Shown: one piece after another, positions 13,001 to 26,073 of the stretch
Numbering within the stretch: position 1 is the first letter of the stretch
Layout: each line of letters starts with the position of its first letter
NCBI RefSeq assembly: GCF_020360975.1
Contig: NW_025408680.1
Span: forward strand, 1,302,001-1,366,000
Reading direction: 5' to 3'
Length of the DNA: 64,000 nt
Source of the DNA: Hirsutella rhossiliensis
Taxonomy: Eukaryota; Ascomycota; Sordariomycetes; Hypocreales; Ophiocordycipitaceae
Made by a program: the position numbers and the translations under genes
The notes under the pieces: model-generated
The model's database searches: none
Told to the model about the DNA's origin: nothing
Seen by the model: the letters and a program-made list of their open reading frames with translations, nothing else

Positions 13001-14405
13001 CTAGATTATTTAGAAACCTTTTCTACGATAGTAAGACCTAAATCTATTAGAATGCTACTTATAATAGCTATTTCTAATAATTATACTCTACTATAATACG
13101 ATATAAAAAATGCCTTCGTATATACCGAAATAGATACGGATATTTATATAAAAATCCCCATAGGCTATAAAGAGCTAATACTTAAAGACTGGTTTAATAA
13201 AAACTAGCATAAGTATAATATTAGCTATTTATAGTTTCTAGAGCTATATAAAAAGAAAAGGCTAGTAGCAAAATTAAAGAAAGCATTATACGGCCTTAAA
13301 TAAAGCCTAAAGCTCTAGTATAACTATCTTAGCTCTATATTAGCTAAGATAGGATTTTCGGCCCTTTTTATAGACAAAGGGGTATTTATAAATACGCAAT
13401 ATAAAATTGCGATAGCAATCTACGTGGATGACCTCCTAATAATAGGGCCTAATAGAGGTATAATAAATAGTCTGCTTAAAAAAGTAGTAGATTATATAAA
13501 GGTTCAGCCTCTAGGCGAACTAAAAGACTTCTTAGGAATATATATAATTATAAACTAGAGCAGAAAGGAGATATTTATATCCTAGGAAAATATACTGTAA
13601 TAAAATACGAGAATATAATAAAGAAGACTTAGGGACTTCTAATACGCCTACTATAGTAGGAGTAAAGCTTAAAAAGGCTACTATAACGCCTTCGCAAAAA
13701 GAAATCCTTATTTACTAAAGGGAAATAAGGGCTCTATTATATCTAGCTATAATAAGCAGGCCAGACATTTTATATGCTGTTATTTCCTGCGCTAGATTTG
13801 CTTCTAAACTAGATAATATATATTTTAAAGCGTTAAATACTATCTAGAAATATTTAAATAAATATCCTAACCTAGGGATAATTTATTATTGCAATATCCC
13901 TTATACTTATAATTTTATAAAAGGTTATTCCGACGCTAGCTAGGCGTCTAACCTTATAGACAGAAAATCCGTTTCTAGATACTATTTCTATATTTATAAA
14001 AACATTATAAGTTAGGCCTGCTAGAAGCAAAAATCTATAGCCCTATTAACCTATAAAGCTGAATTTATTGCCCTTAGGGAGGCTAATAAAGAAGCTTTAT
14101 ATCTAAATCGGCTATTTTATACGATAAATAATAGCTTATCTATTAGAATTCCTAATACTATACCTCCTATCTTAACGGATAACGAGGCAGCTATTAAATT
14201 AGCTGAAAATCCGGAATTTTATAAAAAGACAAAGCATATAGACATTGCCTACTTCTATACCCGAGAAAATATTAGGAAAAGAAGATTCGGATTTTCTATA
14301 TTAAATCAGAAGATAATATAGCTGATATATTTACTAAGGAACTAAGAAGAGAAAAATTCTTTAAGTTCTAAGAGCTTCTTTCCCTTAGGGAATTAAAAGA
14401 GCCTT
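10010..14405 (+). pseudogene. Copia-2 gag-pol remnant
   Basis: The polyprotein of the element, degraded by RIP. The CX2CX4HX4C knuckle of Gag is at 10659-10700 with the second Cys changed to Tyr and the other three ligands intact. Protease-like DTSATRHIV is near 11110. Integrase-like sequence is at about 11650-12160, with a preserved TPRTPELNGVIERINRT-type segment near 11970. The reverse transcriptase YVDD box is intact at 13421-13432. RNase H ends near 14330. Stops at Gln and Trp codons and several frameshifts rule out activity. The start is approximate. Confidence 0.87.
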
Positions 14406-14429
14406 AAAAAGAAAAGCTTATATCCCCTT

Positions 14430-14700
14430 AATAGAGGTTTTTTAGCTATCTTTTGCTTTCTTAGCTTTTCCTTTATATATAACTAATAGGTTTTTTCCTT
14501 TAAAAAGGTTTCCTATTAGTAAAAAACAACTTATAAGAATAGGGTTTTTCCTTATTAAAAGGTTTCCTATAATAATAACTCTATAAGGCTTTTTCCTTAT
14601 AAAGGTTTGCCTAAAAAAAGGAGAAATAATTATAACTATAACTAGGATTTTTCCTACTAAGGTTTTTCCTAGAAAGGGTTTTAAAATTTTCCCTTATATT
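14430..14700 (+). repeat. GG-T(n)-CC array before the Copia-2 3' LTR
   Basis: About ten short blocks of two to three G, four to six T and two to three C (for example AGGTTTTTTCC, AAGGTTTCCT, AAGGTTTTTCCT) recur at about 25-30 bp spacing between the end of pol and the 3' LTR. Copia-1 has the same arrangement at the same place. The function is unknown. Confidence 0.6.
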
Positions 14701-14792
14701 CCTATTATACACCTTATTCTTAATAAGGATAATTCTACTATAAAAGAAATAACTAGTAAAGAGCACTATTTACCTAGTACTCTTAAGGAGGC

Positions 14793-15486
14793 TATAAGAA
14801 TATACCCTTATATTCCTATTTTACTATTATAAAGAAATAATAGGCATAGGGAGGCTTTATAGAATAAGCTAGTAAAAAGAGGCTCTATAATACAGTCTAA
14901 GGAATAACCCTTAAAAGACAAAGACCTCTACTAGATAACTATACCTTCCTCTAGGAAAAGGGTCAGGATAAGCCTATCCTTATAAACAAAAATATGCATA
15001 AAATGCATAAGTCAATTACGAGCAGAACGGATACCCTATTGCCTATTTTGGCCTAGCGGTTCCGAAGATATCCGCGATACGAGAATAGGTAGGGCATAGA
15101 ACATTCTAGTTAAATCCACTACTTATACTAGAACCCATAGTCTTACGTCAACCATCACGCTACAATCAGACCACCTACTAAGTTAGGAAGATATACTATA
15201 GATAGAGCTTTTTAAGCACTATAGAATATACTAGAAAGCTAACTAATTGGTCTACTAGTAGGCGAGCAATAGTCTATAAAAGACAAAGGATTTCCCTAGG
15301 AGTAGTAGAGAGAATAAGTAAGTTTATAAGCATCTTTTGCAACGCTATTCTTTTAATATATTATTCAGCCCCTTATATGCTCGTTATAAATTCTAGACGA
15401 AATCCTACCCTATACTCCTTCGACCGATCTTTCCGCTTACGTTATCGATTACCCGATTCTACGCTTATTGCTTATACCTTCTTATA
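14793..15486 (+). repeat. Copia-2 3' LTR (694 bp)
   Basis: Same length and ends as 9258-9951. It differs from it almost only by transitions, mostly C to T at former CA and G to A at former TG in this copy. Preceded by the purine tract AAGGAGGC and followed by the GATAT target duplication. Confidence 0.92.
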
Positions 15487-18400
15487 GATATAAAGAGCGC
15501 CTTACTTATTAGTCTTAACCGCCTTATAGTACGCGCCGATATACTTAAATACTAACTCGTCCTTAACGTTAATATAGTACTTAAAAAAAGTCTTATTTCT
15601 TAGTTAAAGAAGATAGCTAAGCTTATTAGGTTTAATATAGCTAGCTATATTTACTTATATATAGTCTTTAGGTCTCTTAAAAAGGCCTTAGCTTTATTAA
15701 GGTTATAAGTATAATACGTTACTAGCTATAACTTTACTAGGTTTATAATATTATTTAGGTTTAGCGTAAACTATATAGCTAGTACCCTATACCTTATAAT
15801 AAAGGAAAGTATTATCTTTTATATATTAAGCTAGCTCTCTCTTAATATTAGCTATTAATAGCTAAATATAAAAAGGGACTAAATAAGCTCTTTTACTTTA
15901 TTATTACTAGTCTTACCTATAGCCTTAAGCTTAACCCTTACTACTTTAAGCCTTTATACTATTAATAACTTTAGTAGGCCCTTAACCCTTATAAAGTTCT
16001 TCCTTACTATACTTAGTATACTAGCTTAGCGGTTCTTAGACTATATACTTATATTAAAGATAAGAAAGGTAAAGATAAGGTATATTATAAACTAGCTATT
16101 ATAGTACTATAGTATATAATACTAAGGTATATACTCTCTCTTATAACGTCCTTATTAATAAGCCTTAGCTTATTTAAGCTAAAGGGAAATAAGGTTAGAA
16201 AGGCCTTTATAAAGAAAGAGGCGTTTACTAAGTTAGCGAAATCCTTACTATATTATACCTATATATATAGCTCGCCTTCGCTGCTATCGCCCGCTGCCCC
16301 TTAAGCCGCGGTCCCTACTTATATCTTTAGGCTAGCGCGCGCTCCCTTAAGCTTAATAGTATTATAGGTAAAGTAAATCTTCTTAGCGTTTACTATATCT
16401 AGCGCTTTATTTAATAAGAATATACTAAAAGATATTACCTTACTAATTATAACCTTATCCTTTTTAGGCCTAGCGCTATCTTTATTATTATATAAGCTAT
16501 CTTTATATATAACCTTAATATCGCGGCTCTCTTTAATAAGGTCCCGCCCTTACTTTAATATTATAAGGATCTTTTTAATCTTAGCTACTTCTTTTTTATT
16601 TATAGCTTACTTTAATAATAGTACTACCTATACTATTTATATTCTCTTTTATATTAATAGCTTATTTTACTTTAGCCGCTTATATACTACTACTAGTACC
16701 CTATATAGCAGCGCCCTCTAGCTAGCTATCTTTACTATATTAATCTTAACCTCGCTATATAGTAAATTATTTTCTTTAAGCTAGGCTAGCACCTTCTCGA
16801 CCGCTAACCGCTTTATAAATAGTAGGCTTAATTAGTCCTATAGCCTAGGTCTCTTAGCGCCTTACTATAAAATATAGATCTTATTTATAACTTAAAGTAG
16901 TAAGTATAATAGTATGTTAGCGGTAAGACCCTATATATTATTTAAGAATATAGTAATATAGCCCTTAATATATCTTAGGTACCTTATACTTTATTAATAG
17001 CCGCTAAGGATATTTTATTTTATTATAAAGCTATAGTATAAGTTAAGCGAAATAAGCTTCTCTTTAAGTAGTATAAAGTCTTTTAACTTATTAAGGTATA
17101 TATACTTATAGCTAAGACGCCTATAAAGGTATATAGCTAGTAACGCCCTTTTATACTTAGCTTATCGCGTATACTTTATATAGACTAATACTAGCTTACC
17201 TTTTAAGAAGTAGCTTTAGTACTTAAATAAAGACCGCTTACTTTTTATAACGCTACTTTATAACTACCCTTCTTATACTATCTCCCTTAGCTCCCCTTTA
17301 GCTTACTTTTAGTAGTATAGTATATAGGTCGCGATTAATAGCGTGCTTATATTATAGAATGCTTAGTAGAACCTTTATACTATCCTTACTTACCTCTTAC
17401 GCGGTACTAGTATATACTATATCTATTTATTAGCTAGCCTCCTACTTACTTTAAACTCCTTATTAAGGTACTATAGTATACTAGCTAAGTCCTTAGCCTA
17501 TAGCTCCTTTTATCTTAGTATTTCTTTACTTACCTTAGCGCGTTTCTACTTAGCTTACCTACTACTAAGATAGCGTTTCCTTTTTTACTTTTTTCTTACT
17601 TACTATCTTATCCCTACTCTACTTATATCTTATTAGCTAGTACCGCTATATACCTTCCCCTTACTTTACTACTATACTTACTAGTACGCTATATTTACTA
17701 TTAATAAGTAGCTAGGCTATAGTAGGAGTTATAATAGAAGCCTTAGCCTTATTAGCTAGCTAAGACTAAATAGCTTATAGTAAGTACTAGCTTATAGCTA
17801 AGACTATAGCTAGGTTAGTCCCGCTTAATAGTAGTAAAGGGCTAGCGGCCTTTTATATTAGCTAGGGCTAGATATCTTATTAAGACCCCTACCTTCTTAC
17901 TAAGGCTAAAGCTAAACCTATTTTAAAGGACTAGCGGCCCTCTATATTAGCTATAGCTAAATATCCTATAAAACCTTTAAACTTCTTATCGCTAGTAGCT
18001 AAGGCTTAGCGGCCCTCCTTAGCGGCTAGGGCTAGATATTTTAAGGAGCCTAGCCTCTAGCTAATACTAAAATAAGCGGCTTAGCTATAGCGGGAGTTAT
18101 AGTAAGAGCCTTAGCCTTACTAGCTAGCTAGGACTAAATAGCTCGCGGTAATAGGCTCGCGGCTCTCTTTTAAGGCCGGATATCTTATAAAGCCCCTTAC
18201 TTTTTAGCTAAGGCTAAAGCTAAACCTATCTTATTTAATAGTAGTAAAGGCCTAGCGGCCCTTTATATTAGCTAAGGCTAGATATCCTATAAAGCGACCG
18301 AACTTTTTATCGCTAGTAGCAAAGGCTTAGTAGTCTTTACTATTAATAGAGACCGGATTTCTCTTAGTATATACTAGCTTTTCCTTAAGGCTAAGATAGC

Positions 18401-18996
18401 GCTAGGCCTACTTAGCTATAGCTAGTACCCTACTACCCTTAGTATAAGCGGTAGCTAAGTTACTACTATACTCGGTATCGGCTAAGGCTAGATATCCTAT
18501 AGCGCGACTTAGCTTATACTAATCTTTTATTTCCTTAGTTTTAACGGTCTTTCTTACCCTTACCTTAGAGGCGCCTCCCTTAATACCTCTTCTTACTCTC
18601 TTTAAGAGGCGCCGCGACTAAGTACTAGCGCTACTATAATTAGCCGGATCTTTAGTCTTATATATAGCGCTACTTAGGCTTTTAGTACTAAGCTTACCTT
18701 ATTACTTACTTTAGACTAAACCCTCTTATTAGCTAGCTTTATCGCGATATAGTCTATTAATACCCCTATAAACCTCTTATCTTCCTTACTTACGCGACCC
18801 TCTTTATCCCTACTTACTTATAGTACTACTAAGCTCTTAGTATAAATCCTTATAAGTATAATAATAATATATAAGTCCTTACTTTAACTATTTATCTTAT
18901 ACTTATCTTATTAACTAATACCTTTCTTATATATATAAGATCTTTTAAGAAAGTTTATATATCTTACTTATAGCTCCTTAGTATATTTATAGGTAT
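15487..18996 (-). pseudogene. Helitron Rep (replication initiator), N-terminal part
   Basis: On the minus strand this segment reads towards lower coordinates into the HxH motif at the Copia-2 junction. At 15747-15770 lies FTLNLNNI, the RIP form of the FTINPxD-type motif that precedes HxH in the Helitron Rep domain, followed by an IRLF and AYYKAV-TNKQGAL-like stretch. A frameshift lies in a seven-T run just before the junction. Upstream, at about 17.7-18.5 kb, the frame contains repeated GYLALANIKGR-like units. The element continues beyond Gypsy-B at 26561. The Rep assignment is good; the N-terminal part is unassigned. Confidence 0.65.
17700..18490 (-). repeat. Degenerate tandem repeats inside the Helitron N-terminal region
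   Basis: Units of roughly 75-120 bp recur with the core AGCGGCCCTCTATATTAGC...AGGGCTAGATATCCTATAAAG, for example near 17845, 17930, 18005, 18165, 18250 and 18480. Read on the minus strand they encode repeated F-GYLALANIKGR-like segments. Unit borders are blurred by mutation. The role is unknown. Confidence 0.5.
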
Positions 18997-19001
18997 ACTA
19001 C

Positions 19002-19187
19002 TATTATAAAGTAAGTAAAAGTATATATATAAGTACCGTTTATAAGATAATATTAATAAGCTATATAAAGCTCTTTTATATATAGCTAGCCTATATATAT
19101 ATATATAGGATCTAGCCCTCTATATATAACTATATAGCTTAGGCTATAGCTTAAGCTTATAACTTATAATAGTTAAAGACTCTTATA
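19002..19187 (-). repeat. Gypsy-B 3' LTR (186 bp)
   Basis: Plus-strand ends are TATTATAAAG and ACTCTTATA. It matches 26370-26555 over its whole length and is preceded by the ACTAC duplication. Confidence 0.88.
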
Positions 19188-19745
19188 TAATACCTTCCCT
19201 TAAGTATAGTATAGCGCTGCCTTATTAATAGCTTTTATACTAATAGGCCTATACCGCTAGCTTTACCTTATCCTTTCCTATTAATTATACTAGCCTTACT
19301 AGCCTTATTATCCCCGCGCTTATTAGCTTAGGTAGCTAGAACCTAGCTCTATACTTATTAGCTAGCTAGCTATTTAAATAAGGGCGCAACCTATTATATA
19401 CGCCCCTAGGTAGCCGGCGGCTAGCCTAGACTTATATAAGCCTTAGGTTACCTATTCCCTCGGCCTTAAGTAGCCTTATCTACTTTAGGGTATATAAAGC
19501 GGTATCCCCCCGTTCTTCTTTCCCTTCCTTTTCTTCCTTCTTTAACTATAGTAGTAATAGTAATAAATAAGTTCCGCTCTACTTAATATATTAGTTTATT
19601 CCTAGCTATATAAGCCGCTCTATTAATATATACTTATAGTAATAACTATAGTAGTAATAATAGCCTTAATAATAATAATAACTTTAACTAGTAAGTTCCC
19701 TGCCTTATAAAGTAGGAGGCTATATTCTATTATACTAACTTCCGC

Positions 19746-20670
19746 GATAGATATATCTACCTCTCCCTCTCTTACCTCTTCTTTCTTAGAGCGTATAGAG
19801 TTATTCGTCGATACTATACTAGCCGCGGCCGATAATAGCTCCGCCGCTACCGCTACTCTTACCTACGCCCCTACTACTACGCCTACCGCCGCCGCTTATA
19901 CTTCTACTATACTAGCTACCCTTATATTACCCTTTAAGGTAATAACGCTATCCCCGCCGCTACTTATAACGCTTAGCCCTTAAGCCCTTACCTCTCTCTT
20001 TACTACCCCTATAAGTCTATAGTTAAGTAAGCGGAATAAATGTTTTCCGCTAACCTCCTATAGTATAAGCGATAAGTATAGGCCGGCGCCGCCTACTTAG
20101 CCCCCTATATATATTATACGTCGTAGGAGCTTAACTACTCTAACTAGGTTAGGCGCCGCCGTAGTAGTAGCTACTATTAATACGCGCGCGCCGGCCGCGC
20201 TTATAAGGCAGCGCCTCCTATCCTACTCGCTATAGCGTTAGCTTAAAAGGCTAGCTTATATAGGTAAGCGTAGGGGGCTACTAAGAAGCCCCTTACCGCC
20301 GCCGCTACCGTATATCGTAACCTCTATGCTCTTAAGTAATAGGGCCTCGTACTTAAGTAAGTCCTTACTCCTCTACTCCCTTACTTCTGCCTTTAATATA
20401 CCTAGCGCTAAGGATACCGCCTCCGTCGCCCTATCGGCGGTCCCCTTAGCCGTGCCCGCCTCCGCTACCGCTACCGCCCCTACCGCCGCCGCCGACGCTA
20501 GCCGCCGCCCCTCTACTCCTAGAGCCACCGCCGCCGCTAACTAGCTTATAGGCTTAGAGGGCCGCCTTAGCGCCTTAGAAAGCGCCGCCGCCGCTAATAA
20601 GAAGGAGGAGGCTAATAAGGATAACGATAATAATAATAATAATAAGGGTAATAATAATAATAAGGAATAA
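19746..20670 (+). pseudogene. Antisense Ala/Pro/Thr-rich frame in the 3' part of Gypsy-B
   Basis: A GC-rich plus-strand frame, opposite to gag-pol, at the 3' end of Gypsy-B. It is rich in Ala, Pro, Ser and Thr and ends in a coiled-coil-like GLEGRLSALESAAAANKKEE stretch and an Asn/Lys tail. An alternative frame at about 20090-20230 gives regularly spaced Tyr that would be Cys before RIP, in a C-x2-C / RRRRSS / C-x2-C-x5-C-like pattern. That resembles the antisense zinc-motif frame of Gypsy-5. Frame and function are uncertain; the 72 open codons at 20326-20544 belong to it. Confidence 0.45.
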
Positions 20671-20699
20671 GCCTAGGTAGTTTTAGGGCTCTACCTTAT

Positions 20700-23600
20700 A
20701 ATAAACGCTATTTTATCTCTACTTATACTATTACGTTTATATTACTTTAACTACCTCCTTTCCTTTACTTACTTTATAGTCTTAGCTTAAGCTACTATTA
20801 ATAGTTTATTAGTCTATTATTCTTATTTATTAGTTTATATAGGGCCTTAAACTTATCGAGGGCTATAGCTCTTATAAACTTATATATAGGTTCCTATATT
20901 AGGTTAAGGTACTTATACTACTTTATAAGGACCTTTTAGCGTTTTCCTTAGCTAACCTTCTTTTAGCGTATAGCCTATATCTCCTTAACCTTAAATTTAT
21001 TATCCCCCTTTACTTTAATAGCGGGCGGTTAAGCATCCGCTACTTCTTATTTAGGTAGCGGGTTAAAGGAAGCTTAGCGAAAGAGGTTAATATTAATCTT
21101 ATTATAGACCCTTATTAAAAGATTATCGAGCTTTACTACCTATAGGCTAATAACCTTTTATACTATAAACTTTATATATAGTTAGTCTAGCTTCTTCTTT
21201 AGCCGCGCTAACCTATAGTTATAAAGGTTAAGCTATACCTTATCTCTTACTATAAACCTATTTACTAAGGCCTTAGTCTTATTAGCGTACTACTCTTAAT
21301 CTTATACTAAGGCGGCTATCGTAGATTAGTAGTACTCTATAGTTTCCTATAGCTTTTATATAAATATAGAAGCATAGCTCTTTAGTAACGAACTACTATA
21401 TTACTTTACTACTATATCTATAGTAAATAGGATTAAGGAGGGCGGCTTAAAGCTATATATAGTAAAGAAGGGGGCTATCTTAATAGAGGCCTATAATTTA
21501 CTATTTAATACGAGCTAGGCTATAAGGAGCTAGCGGTCTTAGTTTACTTAGTTATAGGCTACTACTACTTATAAATACGCTTATACTTCTTAGTTAACCC
21601 TCTTAGGTCCCTTATTAGTTTATAAGTAATAAGCTATACTAAGTAGCTATATAATTTAAAGTAGCTAGTATAGGTACTATTAAAAGCGGCTAGTTTAGTT
21701 CGATCCTTTATTACTTATAATAAAGGTTAGCTAGCTATATAAGCGGGCTTAGTACTATAGGAAGCGCTCTATATAAGCTTTTATATCTATAGATAATATT
21801 AGCTTTAATACTACTAATTTACTAAGCCGATCCTTAATTACCTATATATAGTAGTTACTACCTTTTATAAGTAAAAGGTCTATTATAAAGTCTATCTATA
21901 TATATATATAAAACCGGTTAAGTACCGGAAGCTACTTAAGTAGCCCTTTAAGCTATGCCCTTTAAATCTTAGTATAGCTATAGATATTATAGTTATAGAG
22001 GAAGCGGCGAACGTAGTACTATTAAAAGGGCTAGTAAAAATCCCTTATAAAGCCTATTACTATGCCCTACTAACCTAGGTAGCCTATAATACTAAAGTTA
22101 TAAATAAGCTAGACTAGCTTCCCTTAGAGCTCGTTTTATTTATCTAGCTCTAATAGTTTATCCTTCTCCTTAGCTTTTATAGTATATAGCGCGCCCGGTA
22201 CCTATAGTCTCCCCTACTATTATAAATGCCCTTATAGGTCGATATAATAGTTAGCTACTTATACCTTTAGCTTTAGCTTTAGATTAAGGTATTAAGTACT
22301 AGACTTAATAGCGCGGCGTATACTCTTATAGGTATAGTCTAGAAACGATATCCTATCTTATAAGCGTTAAAGGACCTTATCTTAGAATACCTACGCTATA
22401 TACGCCCCTAAGCTAGTCTATCTCTCCTTACTAAACTAAGGTAAAGGTATAAGGGAAAGCTTATTTATTAATACCGCGCTTCCCTTTATTAAGGAAGCTC
22501 TTATATAAGTCTATAGCGCCTCTTATAAGATAAGCTATAGATCCCGCGCCTTAATATCCGCCCTTATCGGCCGGTCTTAATCCTTCTAAGAAAGTATATC
22601 TAGGACTATAAAGTCCTACCTTAGCTAGTACTTAATTAAGAAGTTAAAGTATAAGAGATACTCCGCTTAATAGGCTTACTACTTTAAAAGGTATTAATAG
22701 GTTATAAAGTACTTAAGGTTCCTATAGTCTATAAGAACCTTAAAGCTCTTATAGCTTTAAAGCTCCGCTTACTATTACTTAAGGTAGCTAATAATCGCTA
22801 GTATCTCTTTATTATAAATAGCGTAATTCCGCTCTACTAAGGTTAGCTTATAAGAGTATAACGCTATTAGTTACTTCCGCTTATTTACCTCTTAAGAGAG
22901 TATTCCTTTAAGTACCTAGCCGCTATAGTTTACTTTAACTAACGTAGACTAGTTAAAGTCCTACTAAATTAATACTAGGGCTTATAAGAATAAGTCCTTA
23001 AGTATATAAAACGCTCCTTCTTATATAGGCCCTTAATAAAAAGCAGTCTACTTCTTAGTAATCTCGTTTAAAGGTATTATAATATAAGAGAAGCCCTTAA
23101 TAAATATCCTATAATAGTTCGCGAACCTAAGGAAGCTTTATATACTTATTTATATAGTTAGGGCCGCTTAGTCTTAAATCGCTTAGATCTTTATAAGATC
23201 CGCCTATATACCTACGCCTATATAAATAATAAAGCCTAAGTACTTAACCCTCTTAACCTTAAATTTATACTTATTTAGGTTAAGGTAGAGCCTATAAAGT
23301 TAAAGGTGCTTTAAGACCTTCTATACTTTCTATATATAGTCCTTATAAGAGCCGCTTATATAGATAAGGATATTATCTATATATATAGAGGCGAACTTAT
23401 TAAGAAAGTCTTAAAGTATATTATTAATATAATACTAAAAGGTAGCGGGCGCTCTTAAGAGGCTAAAGGGTATTATAAGCTACTTAAATAAGCTATAGTA
23501 TATATAGAACGCTGTCTTTTACTTATTACCCTTTAAGATCTATACTTTATAGAACGCTTATTTTATATCTAGCTTTATAAACTACTTTACCTTTAAGAGG

Positions 23601-25490
23601 TTATAGAGCGTATTTAAGATTAAGGGTAAGGGGTAGCGGTCTAGCCTTATAATTATATTTAAAGCCCTATAATTATAATAGAACTATATCCTACTTCTTA
23701 GTTTATATATAAATAGGACCGGCGCTCTTACCTTAAAGCTACTTACTTAAATAAAACCCTTATTTAAGAGGTCTTTTAGCGTCTTCTTTAATACTAGTAG
23801 CTCTATATATAATATACTATATAATAGTCTAAATAGTATAAGCGGTTCCTACCCCTTCTTATTAGTATAAAGTACGATCTTATAGTCTACCCTTAGCTTA
23901 TATAGGTTAAGCTTATTTACTTCCTAGGACTTAAATAGTAGGAGGAGGCCGTAAAAGCGCTTTAATATCTACTACTATAGCTTAGAGGGCGACTTTAGCT
24001 TCTTTATCTAAAGGGCCTTATTAATCTCTACTAAGCTAACTATATAGACCGCTATATTAGCCGCTACTTAGCCTTCCTCCTATTTTACCTATTATATAGT
24101 TCTTATAAAGATAAAGGTAAGGACTTCTTAGGCTAAGTATAAAGCTTATACGCTTAGTTTAACGCTTATAAAACTATTATTATAGTAGACCTACCGTTAT
24201 ATAGGCTTAAACTATAGCTTCTTTTAGTATAAAACTAAGTATAACTCTATATATAATAACTAAGGTTTCCTAAAGATTAAGGGAAACTTTAGCTAAGGGA
24301 TAATATAGGCTATAATAAGCTTATAGTAACCGTTAACCTCTATAGCTAGCTATATAATACCCTTAATTACTATACCTTTTATTACGCTAAAGGCGCCTTT
24401 TACTCGCCTTAAGGCGATCTTCTTTACTAGTACTTATATCTCTTATATAAGCGCTTTATTAACTATAGTATAATATTAATAGCCCTTATTTATAAAGGCG
24501 GCGATAGGTAAGGAGTTATTAATTATAACCTATATTAAAGTAAGCTCCTTTTTTATATAAGCGGATAATTCCTCCTTCTCTTTTACTAGTACTAGTAATT
24601 AAGGCTCTAGAGCTTATCTTTACTTTAAAGCTACTCTTTTCCCTTTAAGCCTAGGGGCGTAAAGTCCTCTTTATCGTTTAAGGTAAAGAGCGGTTCTATC
24701 TTCGCTACTTAAACTACTATAGGCCGTTTAGCTAAAAGGAAAGGGTATTTCGATATAAAGTATATAAACGCGCTATAATATAAGTAGCGGCTATTAGCTT
24801 TTCTTTTCTTAATTTCCTTACTTATTACTTACTTTACCTACTACTTAAAGTATAGGATAGTATAGGGGATATTTAATAATAACTTCCTACTACGTTTAGC
24901 TTAGTCTATATAAGTAGCCGATATTAAGGTATCTTTATTAATATTAATAGTTAGCTATTCCTTTTATAAAGGGGCGGTAATCTTATTACCGCTATATAGT
25001 ATATACCTATAAAGCTTTTAGAAATATAGCGTCTACTTATAGCCCTATACTACCTTTATTAACCGGCTTATATACTTACTATAGTTAGTAGGTATAATTA
25101 TAAGGATAAGTAGCTCTTATAAAGCTAGCGTAATTAAGTTCTATAACTATATAAGCTTTATACTATCTTCTTATACTATAGTTCCTACTACTTATAAGAG
25201 CGTCTCTTTAAAGGTAAGGAGGAATTCGCTAAAGGTCTATCCGTCTCTTTACCTAAGGGTCTATAGCCTATCCTATACCTTCTCCTACTCCTATACGTTA
25301 CTAAATATATATATAAGGTATTAAAAGAAGTCTTATAGGTTATATCTACTCCTAGGGCCGCCCTTATCTTAGAATCTAAAGATCCGCTATATCTATAGCT
25401 TTAGTAGTATATAGAGGAGCAAATACTATACTATATTACGATAGCTATTTAGGCCCTATTTCTTATCTATTATAAACTTTATCTATAGCT
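20700..25490 (-). pseudogene. Gypsy-B gag-pol remnant
   Basis: Read on the minus strand. A Gag-like segment (RDRLQTLRQRDGQTFSEFL-like) lies near 25.2 kb. The reverse transcriptase YIDD box is at 23372-23383 as YIDN followed by ILIY. A typical Gypsy integrase stretch (IDFIIDLLLIKGSNYY then DRLSK) is at about 21.82-21.91 kb. The protein made the capsid and the enzymes for retrotransposition. RIP changed the second catalytic Asp of the YIDD box to Asn and created many stops. A solo Copia-1 LTR interrupts the 5' side of gag. Confidence 0.85.
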
Positions 25491-25505
25491 AGCTAAGGAA
25501 GAAGT

Positions 25506-26073
25506 TCTTAAGGTATATAAGTAAAAGCAGAATTTTAGGAAATTAAGGAATTATATAAGACTATATAATAAAGGAAAAGAAGGAGTATAAGGTAGGATTT
25601 TTAATAGAATTTATTAGTAATATATTAGTATATAGAAGAGGTATTAAAGTTAATAATCCTTTATCTATCTACTAGTAGATATACTATCTTATATAGATAA
25701 TTATAGCTAAACGGAAGAACCTATCGGGACTAGATTTAGGCTGCCGTATAGCCCTAAGACTAAGGAATTTAGTAATACCTTAAGTATATTAAGAAGTATC
25801 TTAGTTCTACTAATATTCGTATTTAAAGGAGGTTAATTATACTAGTAATCTTAAAAGGTCTTAGCTAGTATTTTAAGCTAGCTCTATTTTATTAATTCCC
25901 GATTATACGATAACCGGCAACTCGTTTAATATATAATAATATATAAAATAATAAGCGATTCTTACTCTATAATATAGGATTTTATCTATAATTAATATAC
26001 TACTTATTAGCTTATATAATCGGGAGAGTATATTATAGCTGCTTTATTTATAATAAGAATACTATTCCTTATA
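25506..26073 (-). repeat. Solo LTR of the Copia-1 family
   Basis: Reverse complement of the 568-bp Copia-1 LTR, exactly the same length, with no internal region. Flanked by the 5-bp duplication GAAGT (25501-25505) and AAAGT (26074-26078), one RIP-type transition apart. It arose by insertion into Gypsy-B followed by LTR-LTR recombination. Confidence 0.92.

Larger units (their letters stand above)
9258..15486 (+). mobile_element. Copia-2, complete Ty1/Copia retrotransposon
   Basis: A complete 6229-bp element: two 694-bp LTRs, a shared primer-binding-like GGTTATAAGCCCGGC after the 5' LTR, gag-pol in Copia order, a GG-T(n)-CC array, and a purine tract (CTTAAGGAGGC) before the 3' LTR. The target duplication is AATAT (9253-9257) and GATAT (15487-15491), one RIP-type transition apart. 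It is inserted inside the Rep motif of the minus-strand Helitron. The coding region is dead through RIP. Confidence 0.92.
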
